This document shows, piece after piece, positions 26,601 through 34,490 of a stretch of 64,000 bases of DNA (its first letter is position 1; each line of letters opens with the position of its first letter). Source of the DNA: Salegentibacter sp. Hel_I_6 (GTDB taxonomy: Bacteria; Bacteroidota; Bacteroidia; Flavobacteriales; Flavobacteriaceae); contig NZ_JQNQ01000001.1 in assembly GCF_000745315.1 (NCBI RefSeq), positions 2,542,001-2,606,000 on the forward strand, read 5' to 3'. The position numbers and the translations under genes were made by a program. Below the pieces are notes generated by a model. The model did no database searches, was not told the DNA's origin, and saw only the letters and a list, made by a program, of their open reading frames with translations.

Positions 26601-26721
26601 TACATCATTCACAGGCTTTGATTATGAAGTTGGCGGTTTGAGTGCCGGTGGGATTGGAATTGCAGGTTATGGAATTCCCCATATCAAATCAGTAACCTTT
26701 GGAGTATCAACAAATTTTTAA
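23677..26721 (+). CDS. SusC/RagA-family TonB-linked outer-membrane transporter
   Basis: A 1014-residue outer-membrane protein that imports oligosaccharides with energy from TonB. It has a signal peptide (LWSLCSFAQQ), an N-terminal carboxypeptidase-like CNA-type domain (LTGTITDEAGMPIPGASVLI), a segment LDEVLVTGYTSERKSD, the plug with QILIRGLTTVNSG and ALYGTSAANGVIVVTTKKGK, and a 22-strand barrel ending in an aromatic residue (VSTNF). The NxD-rich GVIDNNDRTIIGNPHPDFIYG segment is typical of SusC. It is followed 10 bases later by its SusD partner. Fructan oligosaccharides are the likely cargo, from the GH32 and fructokinase genes around it. Confidence 0.96.
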   Translation: MKNFIVISLFLWSLCSFAQQKTLTGTITDEAGMPIPGASVLIKDTNRGAMSDFDGNFQLEASQGEVLEISFMGYLTKEVTVGDRANYNIVLEEDVSQLDEVLVTGYTSERKSDIAGAITVVDISEMSQEFSPNILTSLQGRVPGIQINSGGTPGGNDSQILIRGLTTVNSGSSPLWVIDGVQTFNPSSLNPDEIESIQVLKDGASAALYGTSAANGVIVVTTKKGKEGTSEFTIKSETTLNMLRDDIDILNARQWADTYYRARRNDGISGNFNMLNDNGSGFDIPEFLDPEQLIRSSDTDWVDAIIDNSISYNTDLNYRYGDENMTLFTGLNYTKDNGIQKHTYYDRLNARLNSTFNLWDDRITVGENFLYSNYNEVQANEFENAILQNPLIPVFTETGTYTAPVIQDKANSVANLWSNRKNEQRNNRLLGNVFANIEIIEGLNFNTSLNFDYVRYNFDTRTQPFVQMNQIPSVFSNIDVDKVENDFFKTIFTNLLSYEFELDKHRFNVLGGLEFTRQNEDFLTERIRGVDITNYPNYIVRTDAEFQTIENTVEYRKQSQFGSLKYIFDDRYIVSGSIRRDGSSRFGSNNRFGIFPAASVAWNMVNEDFLIDSETISNLKLRASWGVNGNDIIGNFLYLSSFLDNTVGNVIEFSDYNISGSGFGTQRGILQSRQANPDIKWEETTQYNAGFDLGFLRNRLTLTADFFDKSTNNLILQPISQAITGESDPPTINAGEVSNIGFEAVVSYQNDSRNEFKYGVDVNVSHYKNNVESLDTDNNFLLNSGVAITQEGSPIASFYGLVADGLFRTPEEVAVHAAQPGKDLGRIRYRDLNNDGVIDNNDRTIIGNPHPDFIYGISLNAAYKGFDLSAFFDGKHGHDLYNTQRNLGDFSYFSFNFGRNTLDDWNSENANSNIPALSTNNSNNELQPSSYFVEDGSYFRLKNITVGYTLPDDFIDQMDLNNLRFYLSGQNLFDITSFTGFDYEVGGLSAGGIGIAGYGIPHIKSVTFGVSTNF

Positions 26722-26731
26722 AAAGCATCTT

Positions 26732-28444
26732 ATGAAAACCATTTTAAACAAATCACTTCTCATTTTTTCCTTTTTAGGTATACTGTTGAATTTTGGATGT
26801 GTAACAGAAGATGATCTCTTTGTTCAGGAACAAAATACAATCTCAGAAGAGAATCTTGAACCTGAAGCCCTGGTGATTGCTGCCTACAGCGCTTTAGATT
26901 ATAGGTATAACACTGGAGACTTTAGAGATCTATATCCTTTTGATCACGCACCCTCTAACTGGCCAACCTCAGATATTCGCTCTGGCGATGCCTATAAAGG
27001 CGGCGGTGGAACCGGAGATAATCCCGGGGGAGGTATGCATCAACTCGAAACCCATAACCTTTTTCCTTCAAGCGAAAATGTTTATAACCTTTGGAGGGCC
27101 ATATACTTTGGTGTAAAAAGAGTAGATACAGCACTTCGTTTTCTAACTGCTATAGAAGACGGTGAATTTGATGAACGTGAGACGCGTATTGGAGAATTAT
27201 ATGTTCTAAGAGCTCATTTCTATTTTGAAGCAATGAAGAATTTTGGTTCTATTGTGTGGTATGATGAAAATACCCCGGTAACTGAATTAAAATCTATCTC
27301 AAATACATTTGATGAGGAATTTATATGGGGAAAAATAGAAGAAGACCTTAACAGGGCCATAGACATTTTACCTAATAGCCAGGAAGATCTGGGTAGAGCA
27401 AATGCTATGGTGGCCAGAGCTTATTTAGCTAAGGCACATTTGTTCCAGGAAGATTGGCAGGAAGTGATTTCCAATACTAATATGGTAATCAATTCTGGAC
27501 AATATAGATTGGTGGAAGATATCGAACGATTATACTCTGAGCCCGGCTATGGAAATGATGAAAATATCTTTGCTATTCAATTTTCTATTGAAGATGGATC
27601 GCAATACGGGAACCTTAATTTTGGAGACTTAATAAATTCACCAGATAGCCCTAGTGATAACCCAAACCATCCTTATCTAAATGGAGACGATTTTCATAAA
27701 CCTTCTCAAAATTTAGCTAATGCTTTTAAGGTGAATTCTAATGGTTTGCCAATGTTCAATACTTTTAATTCTGCAAGTCTTAATGAAGATGATTTTGTAG
27801 ATCCAAGGCTTGATCACACTATTGGAAGACCGGGAATAACCTGGAAAGATTGGACTGCAATGCCTCAACAACCAGACTGGAGCAGGGATCCAGGAACTTA
27901 TGGCTTTTTGGTAAGAAAAAAGAATATGATTTACCCAACTTCAGATGGTATGGCATCCAATCCAAATGGTTTTCCCTGGGCTTTAGGGAACCTTGATTTT
28001 CCGCTTATAAAATATTCAGATTTATTATTGTGGAAAGCAGAAGCTTCTATAGAGTTAGGAAATATTGCTGATGGTATGGAGATAATTAACCAAATTCGTC
28101 TTCGTGCAAAAAATACTTCTTATGTACCAGATTTCGAAAATCCTTCACAAGATGCAGCTAATTATCTTATAGAAACTTATCCTACTTCTATTTCTGAAGA
28201 TCAGGCTATTCAAGCACTAAGATTTGAACGACGACTGGAACTTGCTAATGAAGGACATAGGTTCTTTGATCTGGTTAGATGGGGAATTGCCGATAGTTAC
28301 ATTGGTGAATATATAGCTGGTGAACAAGCCAGAAGACCTTATTTATCAGGTGCTAGCTTAGAACCGCACGAATATTATCTTCCTATTCCGCAAATTGAAA
28401 TAGATGCCAGTGGTGGTGTTTATACACAAAGAACAGGCTATTAA
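26732..28444 (+). CDS. SusD/RagB-family surface glycan-binding lipoprotein
   Basis: A 570-residue outer-membrane lipoprotein that caps the SusC barrel and captures glycan. The signal ends LLNFGC with the lipobox Cys. The SusD fold is visible as TPR-like segments (IGELYVLRAHFYFEAMKNFG, ANAMVARAYLAKAHLFQEDW) and the conserved C-terminal part RFERRLELANEGHRFFDLVRWG, ending near LEPHEYYLPIPQIEID. The ATG at 26732 is chosen because it gives a clean signal peptide 10 bases after the SusC stop; the frame opens earlier, inside SusC. Ligand (fructan) is inferred from the locus. Confidence 0.96.
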   Translation: MKTILNKSLLIFSFLGILLNFGCVTEDDLFVQEQNTISEENLEPEALVIAAYSALDYRYNTGDFRDLYPFDHAPSNWPTSDIRSGDAYKGGGGTGDNPGGGMHQLETHNLFPSSENVYNLWRAIYFGVKRVDTALRFLTAIEDGEFDERETRIGELYVLRAHFYFEAMKNFGSIVWYDENTPVTELKSISNTFDEEFIWGKIEEDLNRAIDILPNSQEDLGRANAMVARAYLAKAHLFQEDWQEVISNTNMVINSGQYRLVEDIERLYSEPGYGNDENIFAIQFSIEDGSQYGNLNFGDLINSPDSPSDNPNHPYLNGDDFHKPSQNLANAFKVNSNGLPMFNTFNSASLNEDDFVDPRLDHTIGRPGITWKDWTAMPQQPDWSRDPGTYGFLVRKKNMIYPTSDGMASNPNGFPWALGNLDFPLIKYSDLLLWKAEASIELGNIADGMEIINQIRLRAKNTSYVPDFENPSQDAANYLIETYPTSISEDQAIQALRFERRLELANEGHRFFDLVRWGIADSYIGEYIAGEQARRPYLSGASLEPHEYYLPIPQIEIDASGGVYTQRTGY

Positions 28445-28474
28445 TAACTACAACTAAAACTTAAAATAGATCCA

Positions 28475-30301
28475 ATGAATTCATTTAAAAAACTAACGAA
28501 AATTGCAATTGGTTTTGTGTTTCTTTTACCCCTTGTAATATTGTATTCCTGTAGTGATGATGATAATTTCGCCGATGTAGTGCCAGATTTTTCAGAAGCT
28601 ATAATCAGGTCTTTTGAGGTAGATGGGGAATTTGCAGAAATTAACCATACTACGGCAAGCATATCCATGACACTTCCTGCCGGGACAGATCTTAGCTCAA
28701 TACAAGTAGATCTAGTAACGCCCGAAGGCACTAGTGTGAGTCCTGAATCTGGAAGTACCGTAGATTTTTCAGACGGTCCTGTTATTTTTACTACACAGGC
28801 TCAAAATGGAGCAAACCGGGAATATACTGCAATGCTCGCAGCTTATGGAGATCCTAAGATTCTTGAATTTTCAATAGGAGAGAATTCGGGTGATGTAGAT
28901 CATGCAAATAATACAATAACTATAGATATTGGAAGTCAGGATGGAGATATAACCAACCTTACTCCAAATTTTATAATACCGGAGGGAACAAGTGTTGATA
29001 TAGCATCTGGAGTATCTAGAGATTTCAGTAGACCGGTGGTTTATACAGTGCTTTCTAATGATGGTTTTACTGCAAATGAGTACACAGTTAATGTAAATCA
29101 AATTGAAGCACCTAAAATTACTTCTTTTGCTATTGGAGAGTCAGAGGCAGTAATTGATAATGAAGAAAATACTATATATCTGGCCTTATCTGCCGGAACA
29201 GATATTACAGGTCTTAGTCCTGAAATCCAAGTTCCTGAAGGTCAAAGCCTGTCTCCTGAATCTGGTGAAGAATTTGATTTTACAGAACCGGTAGAATATA
29301 CCGTTACCAATTCTGAAGGGATCACTAAAACCTATACAGTAACTATTGAAGCTCAGGATGTAGATCCAATATTTTACGCATTCCTTGGAGAGCAGGAAGA
29401 CATAGCTTCTTTGATTGATGACGATGCCAAAGCGGCTGCTACCTGGATGCAGAATACTTATGGAGAAGATTTTAAGTATATTTCTTTTGCAGAGATAACA
29501 GCTCAAAACATGGCAGAGATTAAGGTAGCGATGCTTTATTACCTGACTCCTGCTGAAGATGTTGGTTACAGCGCTACACCTAATAATGTCTCAACTTTGT
29601 TGCCATCGGGATTAAGAAGTGGAGCTACCAGGGCACAGGTTTTAAAAAATTGGGTAAAAGCAGGTGGCGATATGCTAATTGCTGGAGATGCCACTCCATT
29701 TATTTTCTCACTAGATAGAGTGCCTGCAGATTTTTCAGCGCCAAGGGAACCTGGGAATTATGTATATTCTGAATTTGGCTGTGCCGAGTCTTCGGGATGC
29801 GTAGATGGAGGAAAACCGGCTGATGATATTTGGGGACTTGGAATGCGACCAGAGAATAATTCTGAAGATCGCAGAAACCATCCAGTTTTTGATGGATTAA
29901 GCTTTCAAAATGATGAATTTCTTGCGCTTCAAAATTCAGCGACAAGAGAAGTACGTTTAATTTGGTGGCAACATTTTGATGGCATATTAGAGCCAAGTTG
30001 TTGTGGGCAGGATGCTGCATTAAATTTTGAGCAAACCATGGCCGCAACTAAATTTGGAACCCTTGCCACTGTTGGAGATGCCTTTGGTTATGGCGCTATT
30101 CTTTGGAATAGAACAGATCAAGGTAACCACGTTAGATTTGAGAATCAAATCGCAACCGATTTTAAAGGTTCAATTTTCAGTATAGAGAATACTATTGTAG
30201 GTTACGAATGGGATTCTAATGGAACAACCAACGACTACCAGTCAAATATTGAAGATTTTACAAAGAATATTCTTGCCTACTTATATAATCTGGAAGATTA
30301 A
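28475..30301 (+). CDS. Surface lipoprotein with three Ig-like (DUF5018-type) repeats and DUF4960-type C-terminus
   Basis: A 608-residue lipoprotein (signal ends LYSC). After it come three beta-sandwich repeats of about 85 residues, each with the pattern PEGxSxxxxSGxxxDFS and a final YTVxV/I strand: PEGTSVSPESGSTVDFS, PEGTSVDIASGVSRDFS and PEGQSLSPESGEEFDFT. The C-terminal ~310 residues (IFYAFLGEQEDIASLID, AGGDMLIAGDATPF, EPSCCGQDAALNFE) look like the DUF4960 domain found in fructan loci of Bacteroidota. The arrangement is that of a surface glycan-binding protein: a stiff spacer holding a binding head away from the membrane. A catalytic role cannot be excluded. It is third after SusC-SusD and is followed 12 bases later by a shorter paralogue. 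Confidence 0.85.
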   Translation: MNSFKKLTKIAIGFVFLLPLVILYSCSDDDNFADVVPDFSEAIIRSFEVDGEFAEINHTTASISMTLPAGTDLSSIQVDLVTPEGTSVSPESGSTVDFSDGPVIFTTQAQNGANREYTAMLAAYGDPKILEFSIGENSGDVDHANNTITIDIGSQDGDITNLTPNFIIPEGTSVDIASGVSRDFSRPVVYTVLSNDGFTANEYTVNVNQIEAPKITSFAIGESEAVIDNEENTIYLALSAGTDITGLSPEIQVPEGQSLSPESGEEFDFTEPVEYTVTNSEGITKTYTVTIEAQDVDPIFYAFLGEQEDIASLIDDDAKAAATWMQNTYGEDFKYISFAEITAQNMAEIKVAMLYYLTPAEDVGYSATPNNVSTLLPSGLRSGATRAQVLKNWVKAGGDMLIAGDATPFIFSLDRVPADFSAPREPGNYVYSEFGCAESSGCVDGGKPADDIWGLGMRPENNSEDRRNHPVFDGLSFQNDEFLALQNSATREVRLIWWQHFDGILEPSCCGQDAALNFEQTMAATKFGTLATVGDAFGYGAILWNRTDQGNHVRFENQIATDFKGSIFSIENTIVGYEWDSNGTTNDYQSNIEDFTKNILAYLYNLED

Positions 30302-30313
30302 AAAACGAAACTT

Positions 30314-31471
30314 ATGTTATATAAATTTAAATGTTTTATTTTCTGCTTTCTTTCCATTGCAGCGTTTTTTGGATGTGAGGAAAGAGAAAATTATGATAAG
30401 GATCTAAACCCTGTTCTAACTACCATTTCCTCTCTAGAGGGGAATGGTACCCGGGCAAATATTGATCATTTGAGAGGAACCATAAACCTGGTGCTTCCCC
30501 CAAGAACTGATATTACCAATGTGGAATTGGTAATAGATGCTCCGGAAGGGGTAGAAGTAAGCCCCTCAAGCGGCACCACCTTAGATTTATCAGATCGTGT
30601 AGATGTATCGGCTATTTTCGCAAATTCTGTTCGAAATTACCAGTTAATTACACGTGTTTTGCCTAGTAAAATCGCATTCTTAGGGGAAGCTGCAACTTTT
30701 GAAGAGCTTATAGAAACTGCAGATGATGACGTGGCGGAAGCGGCCCGGTGGGTACAGGAAACTTACGCGGAAGATTTTGAATATCTTAATGCAGAAGATG
30801 TTACTTATGAACAGCTTCAGGAAATAAACGTTGTTGTATTTTATTATGACCAGGTAGGAAGTTCTGATTTACCTGAAATTTTTACCGAAGGTAGACCAAA
30901 ATCAGCCTTTATTCAATACTTAGTAGAAGGAGGAAAGATGTTACTTGGAGGGATGGCCACTAGCTTTGCAGAAACCGTAGGTAGAGATCAAAGTGGTTTG
31001 TTAACCATACAAAGTAATGGGGAGGCATTTGATTCTCCCGATACCTGGGCTATAGATGGTGGTGTTAATTTTATGAACTCCAAAAAATCTCATCCCATTT
31101 ATACTTTTAATGAAGGTTTGGTAGAGGAAGATGAAAATGGCTATTTTCCTATTATAGATGCAGGATTAAGAGAAGACCATAATAACCTTTGGGATGCCTC
31201 TTCTTTATTGGGTCCGGGAAACCAACAGGGCCAGTTTGGAGAATTTGAACGTCTTTACAATGGTGTTGTGCTTGCTGTTTGGAGTGGCGTAGCTGATGAA
31301 TGTTGCCCCGGCATTATTGAATTCGAACCCATGACACCATATAGCGGAACCATTATCGCGATTGGAGTTGGAGGTATAGAATGGAATATGAACGATGGCC
31401 GTACAAATGCTTATAGAGGAAACGTTGAAGGAATTTATAAAAATGCTATTGATTACCTGGGAACTCTATAA
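30314..31471 (+). CDS. Short paralogue: surface lipoprotein with one Ig-like repeat and DUF4960-type domain
   Basis: A 385-residue lipoprotein (signal ends AFFGC). It has one repeat of the same kind as its neighbour (PEGVEVSPSSGTTLDLS) and then a DUF4960-type domain: IAFLGEAATFEELIE, AARWVQETYAEDFEYLNAED, GGKMLLGGMATSFAE, DECCPGIIEFEP. It aligns along its length with the neighbour's first or last repeat plus C-terminal domain, so the pair arose by duplication and differs in stalk length. Likely an outer-membrane fructan-binding protein; the function is inferred from context. Confidence 0.85.
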   Translation: MLYKFKCFIFCFLSIAAFFGCEERENYDKDLNPVLTTISSLEGNGTRANIDHLRGTINLVLPPRTDITNVELVIDAPEGVEVSPSSGTTLDLSDRVDVSAIFANSVRNYQLITRVLPSKIAFLGEAATFEELIETADDDVAEAARWVQETYAEDFEYLNAEDVTYEQLQEINVVVFYYDQVGSSDLPEIFTEGRPKSAFIQYLVEGGKMLLGGMATSFAETVGRDQSGLLTIQSNGEAFDSPDTWAIDGGVNFMNSKKSHPIYTFNEGLVEEDENGYFPIIDAGLREDHNNLWDASSLLGPGNQQGQFGEFERLYNGVVLAVWSGVADECCPGIIEFEPMTPYSGTIIAIGVGGIEWNMNDGRTNAYRGNVEGIYKNAIDYLGTL

Positions 31472-31589
31472 ATATTTTAGTTTTTAAATTAGTAGGTGTA
31501 GGTTAGTTAAGTAAAACATGGGGGCAACCTCATGTTTTACTATTTTAATTAAGTTAGCGATAGATAAAGTAATTTTAAATTTTCAATTG

Positions 31590-32480
31590 ATGAGAAAAGA
31601 CCCAACAGCCGTTTGCTTCGGCGAAATATTATACGATGTTTTTCCGGAGAGTGAAAGAATTGGAGGTGCACCGCTTAATGTTGCTTCAAGACTTTCGGGA
31701 TTAGGAATTTCAACAGAAATGATTAGCAAGGTAGGGGATGATGAAAAAGGAGAGAAGCTAATTTCTTATCTCAAATCCAAAAATATTAAAACTGAAAATA
31801 TAGCTAAGGATACTAATCATGCTACCGGGGTGGTAAATGTAACTTTATCTGCAGGTGGTTCTGCTACTTATGAGATTGCACATCCGGTGGCCTGGGATAA
31901 GATTGAAATTTCAGAAGCGATGAAAACTGCCGTAAAGAAAGCTGATGCTTTTATCTTCGGGAGTTTAATTTGTCGCGATGAGGTAAGCCGAAGCACTCTT
32001 TTAAAGTTGCTGCCTGAAGCAAAATACCGGATTTTCGATATAAATTTGCGTCCGCCGTATTATGAAAAGGAAGTTTTAATTAATCTTATGAATCAGGCAG
32101 ATTTTATAAAATTCAATGACGACGAATTATTTGAAATAGGGGAAATGCTTGGTTCTCCCTATAATTCTTTAGAACAAAACCTTGAATATCTTTCAGAAAA
32201 AACAAATACCGCAACTATTTGTGTAACCAAGGGGCGTCATGGTGCCGTTCTACTAAAAGAAGGGAAACATTATTATAATAGTGGTTTTAAAGTTAAAGTA
32301 AAAGATACCGTAGGTGCCGGAGATTCATTTTTGGCCAGTTTAATCGCCGGGTTATTGAAGAAGGAAGATGCCCAAAGCAGTCTGGATTTTGCTTGCGCAG
32401 TAGGAGCTTTAGTAGCTGGAAGGGAAGGCGCTAATCCCGAAATTTCAACCCAGAAAATCAATAAATTTATATTTCCATAA
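31590..32480 (+). CDS. Fructokinase (PfkB/ribokinase family)
   Basis: A 296-residue cytosolic sugar kinase. It begins CFGEILYDVFPESERIGGAP, the substrate-side signature with GGAPLNVASRLSGLG, and has the catalytic signature DTVGAGDSFLASLIAG with the general base Asp. The start at 31590 (MRKDPTAV) is preferred over the frame opening at 31518 because homologues begin there. As in the Bacteroides fructan locus, it should phosphorylate imported fructose and so close the pathway. It is 118 bases after the last surface lipoprotein gene, so it may have an extra promoter as well as read-through. Confidence 0.93.
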   Translation: MRKDPTAVCFGEILYDVFPESERIGGAPLNVASRLSGLGISTEMISKVGDDEKGEKLISYLKSKNIKTENIAKDTNHATGVVNVTLSAGGSATYEIAHPVAWDKIEISEAMKTAVKKADAFIFGSLICRDEVSRSTLLKLLPEAKYRIFDINLRPPYYEKEVLINLMNQADFIKFNDDELFEIGEMLGSPYNSLEQNLEYLSEKTNTATICVTKGRHGAVLLKEGKHYYNSGFKVKVKDTVGAGDSFLASLIAGLLKKEDAQSSLDFACAVGALVAGREGANPEISTQKINKFIFP

Positions 32481-32566
32481 TAAAAGTGGAAAGTACTTTT
32501 TCTGCAATTTCCTGGCAGTTTTTCTTTTTGTAAAAAATCTTATCTTGGATTTTTTTTAGAAATAAT

Positions 32567-33445
32567 ATGCAGCAATTTGCCAATATTTTTATGCCTTTCT
32601 CTATTGCCCTAATTATGTTTGGGATTGGGATAGAGTTATGTTTTAACGACTTTAGAAGGGTTTTTACTAATCCCAGGGCTATAATAACTGGATTGGCATG
32701 TCAGTTATTTTTATTACCACTTATCGCCTTTCTATTGATATTTTTCTGGCCAATAGATCCCGTATACAAAATTGGAATCATGCTTCTTGCTTCCTGTCCC
32801 GGGGGTACGGCTTCTAACCTTGTTGCTAAAATGCTAAAAGGAAGGGTAGCGCTTTCAGTATCGCTAACAGCTTTTAATAGTTTTATTGTCCTCTTTAGTA
32901 TTCCGCTAATTGTTCAGTTTAGCTTTATAGTTTTTGGCCAAAATGGAGAATCAATAAGCTTGAGTTTTGGAGAAACAATGAGCGATGTATTATTCACCGT
33001 TATTCTACCGGTAATTGCAGGAATATTATTAAACGAATATTGGGGTCATAAATTTGGTAAAAAGCTGCACAAAGCCTTGCGCTTTATATTGCCTGGTATT
33101 ATGTTACTCGCCTTTATTGTTGTTATTTTTTTTGATGAATCTCAACAAGACATTCAATACCTGAAACATTTGAATCTTTTAGTACCATTAATTATTTTAA
33201 ACTTTACCACAATAGCTGTGGGATATTTTGTGGCTAATCGTAGTAAACTGAAGCATAGCTCGGCTTATACCATTGCAATTGAAATGGGTTTGCAAAATAG
33301 TGTACTCGCTTTATTTATTGCTAATCAGGTTTTAGATGATAAAGATATTAGCCTGGTAGCCATTCTATACGGTAGTTTTTCCCTTATTACAACATTTTTG
33401 GGAGGATGGATCTTGAAAAAATACTTTGGAAGAAAAAAGGTATAA
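32567..33445 (+). CDS. SBF/bile acid:sodium symporter family transporter
   Basis: A 292-residue inner-membrane protein with about 9-10 helices. The family core is visible as FGIGIELCFNDFRRVFTNP, then GIMLLASCPGGTASNLVAKMLKG, the discontinuous-helix motif of SBF proteins, and EMGLQNSVLALFIANQVL in the second half. Bacterial members move organic acids or pantoate rather than bile acids with sodium. It ends the run of + strand genes started by the fructan locus, 86 bases after the fructokinase. Whether it belongs to that system is unclear; no family member known to me carries fructose. Confidence 0.88.
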   Translation: MQQFANIFMPFSIALIMFGIGIELCFNDFRRVFTNPRAIITGLACQLFLLPLIAFLLIFFWPIDPVYKIGIMLLASCPGGTASNLVAKMLKGRVALSVSLTAFNSFIVLFSIPLIVQFSFIVFGQNGESISLSFGETMSDVLFTVILPVIAGILLNEYWGHKFGKKLHKALRFILPGIMLLAFIVVIFFDESQQDIQYLKHLNLLVPLIILNFTTIAVGYFVANRSKLKHSSAYTIAIEMGLQNSVLALFIANQVLDDKDISLVAILYGSFSLITTFLGGWILKKYFGRKKV

Positions 33446-33869
33446 TAAAAATGCCGGTACCTTGAAAATCAAATTGACCCTACTCAACTTAATCTTCTGC
33501 ACCGGCATTATTAATTGCCAAATTAAATAAGTATAAATACAGATCTATTTTCACTTATCTGAAGCTAATTTAATGCTTTTGTTACGCTAAGTTTTACGGT
33601 TTTCCGTAATCGAAAACTTACTTTTTTGAATTCCAGTAGGTTAGTATTTTAAATTATTCAAAAAATTATTAGTTACTTTAATACTTATCCTATGAATAGT
33701 CGGGAAGTTTCTGTTTTGCCTTTCAATTGCATTTTGTCATCCATCTTCGTTAAAAAGAATTTCTAATATTGATCATTTTTGCTTTTCAATTTATTTAACT
33801 GCGTTTTCAGAAATTTTCAAAAGAAATAACTTAAGTTGTTATAAAACTAACCAACTGATAATTTCAATT
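33446..33869. other. Intergenic stretch with two palindromes
   Basis: This 424-base gap holds no gene I can support. It contains a 9-bp inverted repeat with a long loop (AATGCCGGT at 33450-33458, ACCGGCATT at 33501-33509), five bases after the transporter stop, and a compact palindrome TTACGG-TTTT-CCGTAA at 33594-33609. The first could be an end-of-transcript structure without T run; the second has the form of an operator for the gene at 33870. Confidence 0.45.
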
Positions 33870-34490
33870 ATGAATGAACTTTTAGATGAAGATAATATTA
33901 AACTCAATTTACCGGTTAAAATTAGTTATCGGGTTCTTGAAGGTGTGCTTCAGAAAAAAATAGTAGGGGAACAGATTGGCATGGAAGACTCGAGGGGTAC
34001 GGTAAAGAATTATGCCGAGGTCCTTGGTGCCAATCTTGGCAAAAGCCAAAAACCAAACTTCGATCTCACCCTCAATTTAAAATTAAGAACACTTACTACA
34101 CTGTTTAAGAATAAAGAAGTTACTTTATTAATACATATAGCGATAGGTTTTGATGAGGTGAACCAGGTGCTTGATGTGAAGGAATATGATTTGGAAGGGC
34201 AGAGTAAAAGTTGGCTTATGGATAATTCTTTGGAAACCATCGCAAATTCTTTAATCTATAATAAGATTAAGAAGAAAATGAAACTGGATCTTAAACCGCA
34301 TATTGAGGAGCAGTTAAGCAATGTTAATCAAAAGCTTGGTGATGAGATGGAAACGGCACCTGGGGTGTTTCTTTCAGGAAATGTAAATATTCTAAAAGTA
34401 GCTGAGATTATTCCCGGTGATTCCTTGCTGCTAATTCTTTTAGAAATTAGCGCCTATGGATTTTTAGATGTTAAGGAAATTAAGTTCTAG
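33870..34490 (+). CDS. Hypothetical protein, weakly DUF4403-like
   Basis: A 206-residue protein with no signal peptide or membrane helix. It is not firmly recognised. The last 40 residues (FLSGNVNILKVAEIIPGDSL, then LISAYGFLDV-like strands) and the alternation of beta strands with a helix (MDNSLETIANSLIYNKIKKKM) recall half of a DUF4403/TULIP-like lipid-binding fold, but this is a weak resemblance. It is preceded by a palindrome at 33594-33609. Its stop shares the bases CTAG with the stop of murF on the opposite strand. Confidence 0.65.
   Translation: MNELLDEDNIKLNLPVKISYRVLEGVLQKKIVGEQIGMEDSRGTVKNYAEVLGANLGKSQKPNFDLTLNLKLRTLTTLFKNKEVTLLIHIAIGFDEVNQVLDVKEYDLEGQSKSWLMDNSLETIANSLIYNKIKKKMKLDLKPHIEEQLSNVNQKLGDEMETAPGVFLSGNVNILKVAEIIPGDSLLLILLEISAYGFLDVKEIKF

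Noticed and set aside
28475..30301. Considered whether the Ig-like repeats form a DNA-level tandem repeat
   Set aside because: The similarity is at protein level; the nucleotide sequences have diverged and give no tandem repeat array.
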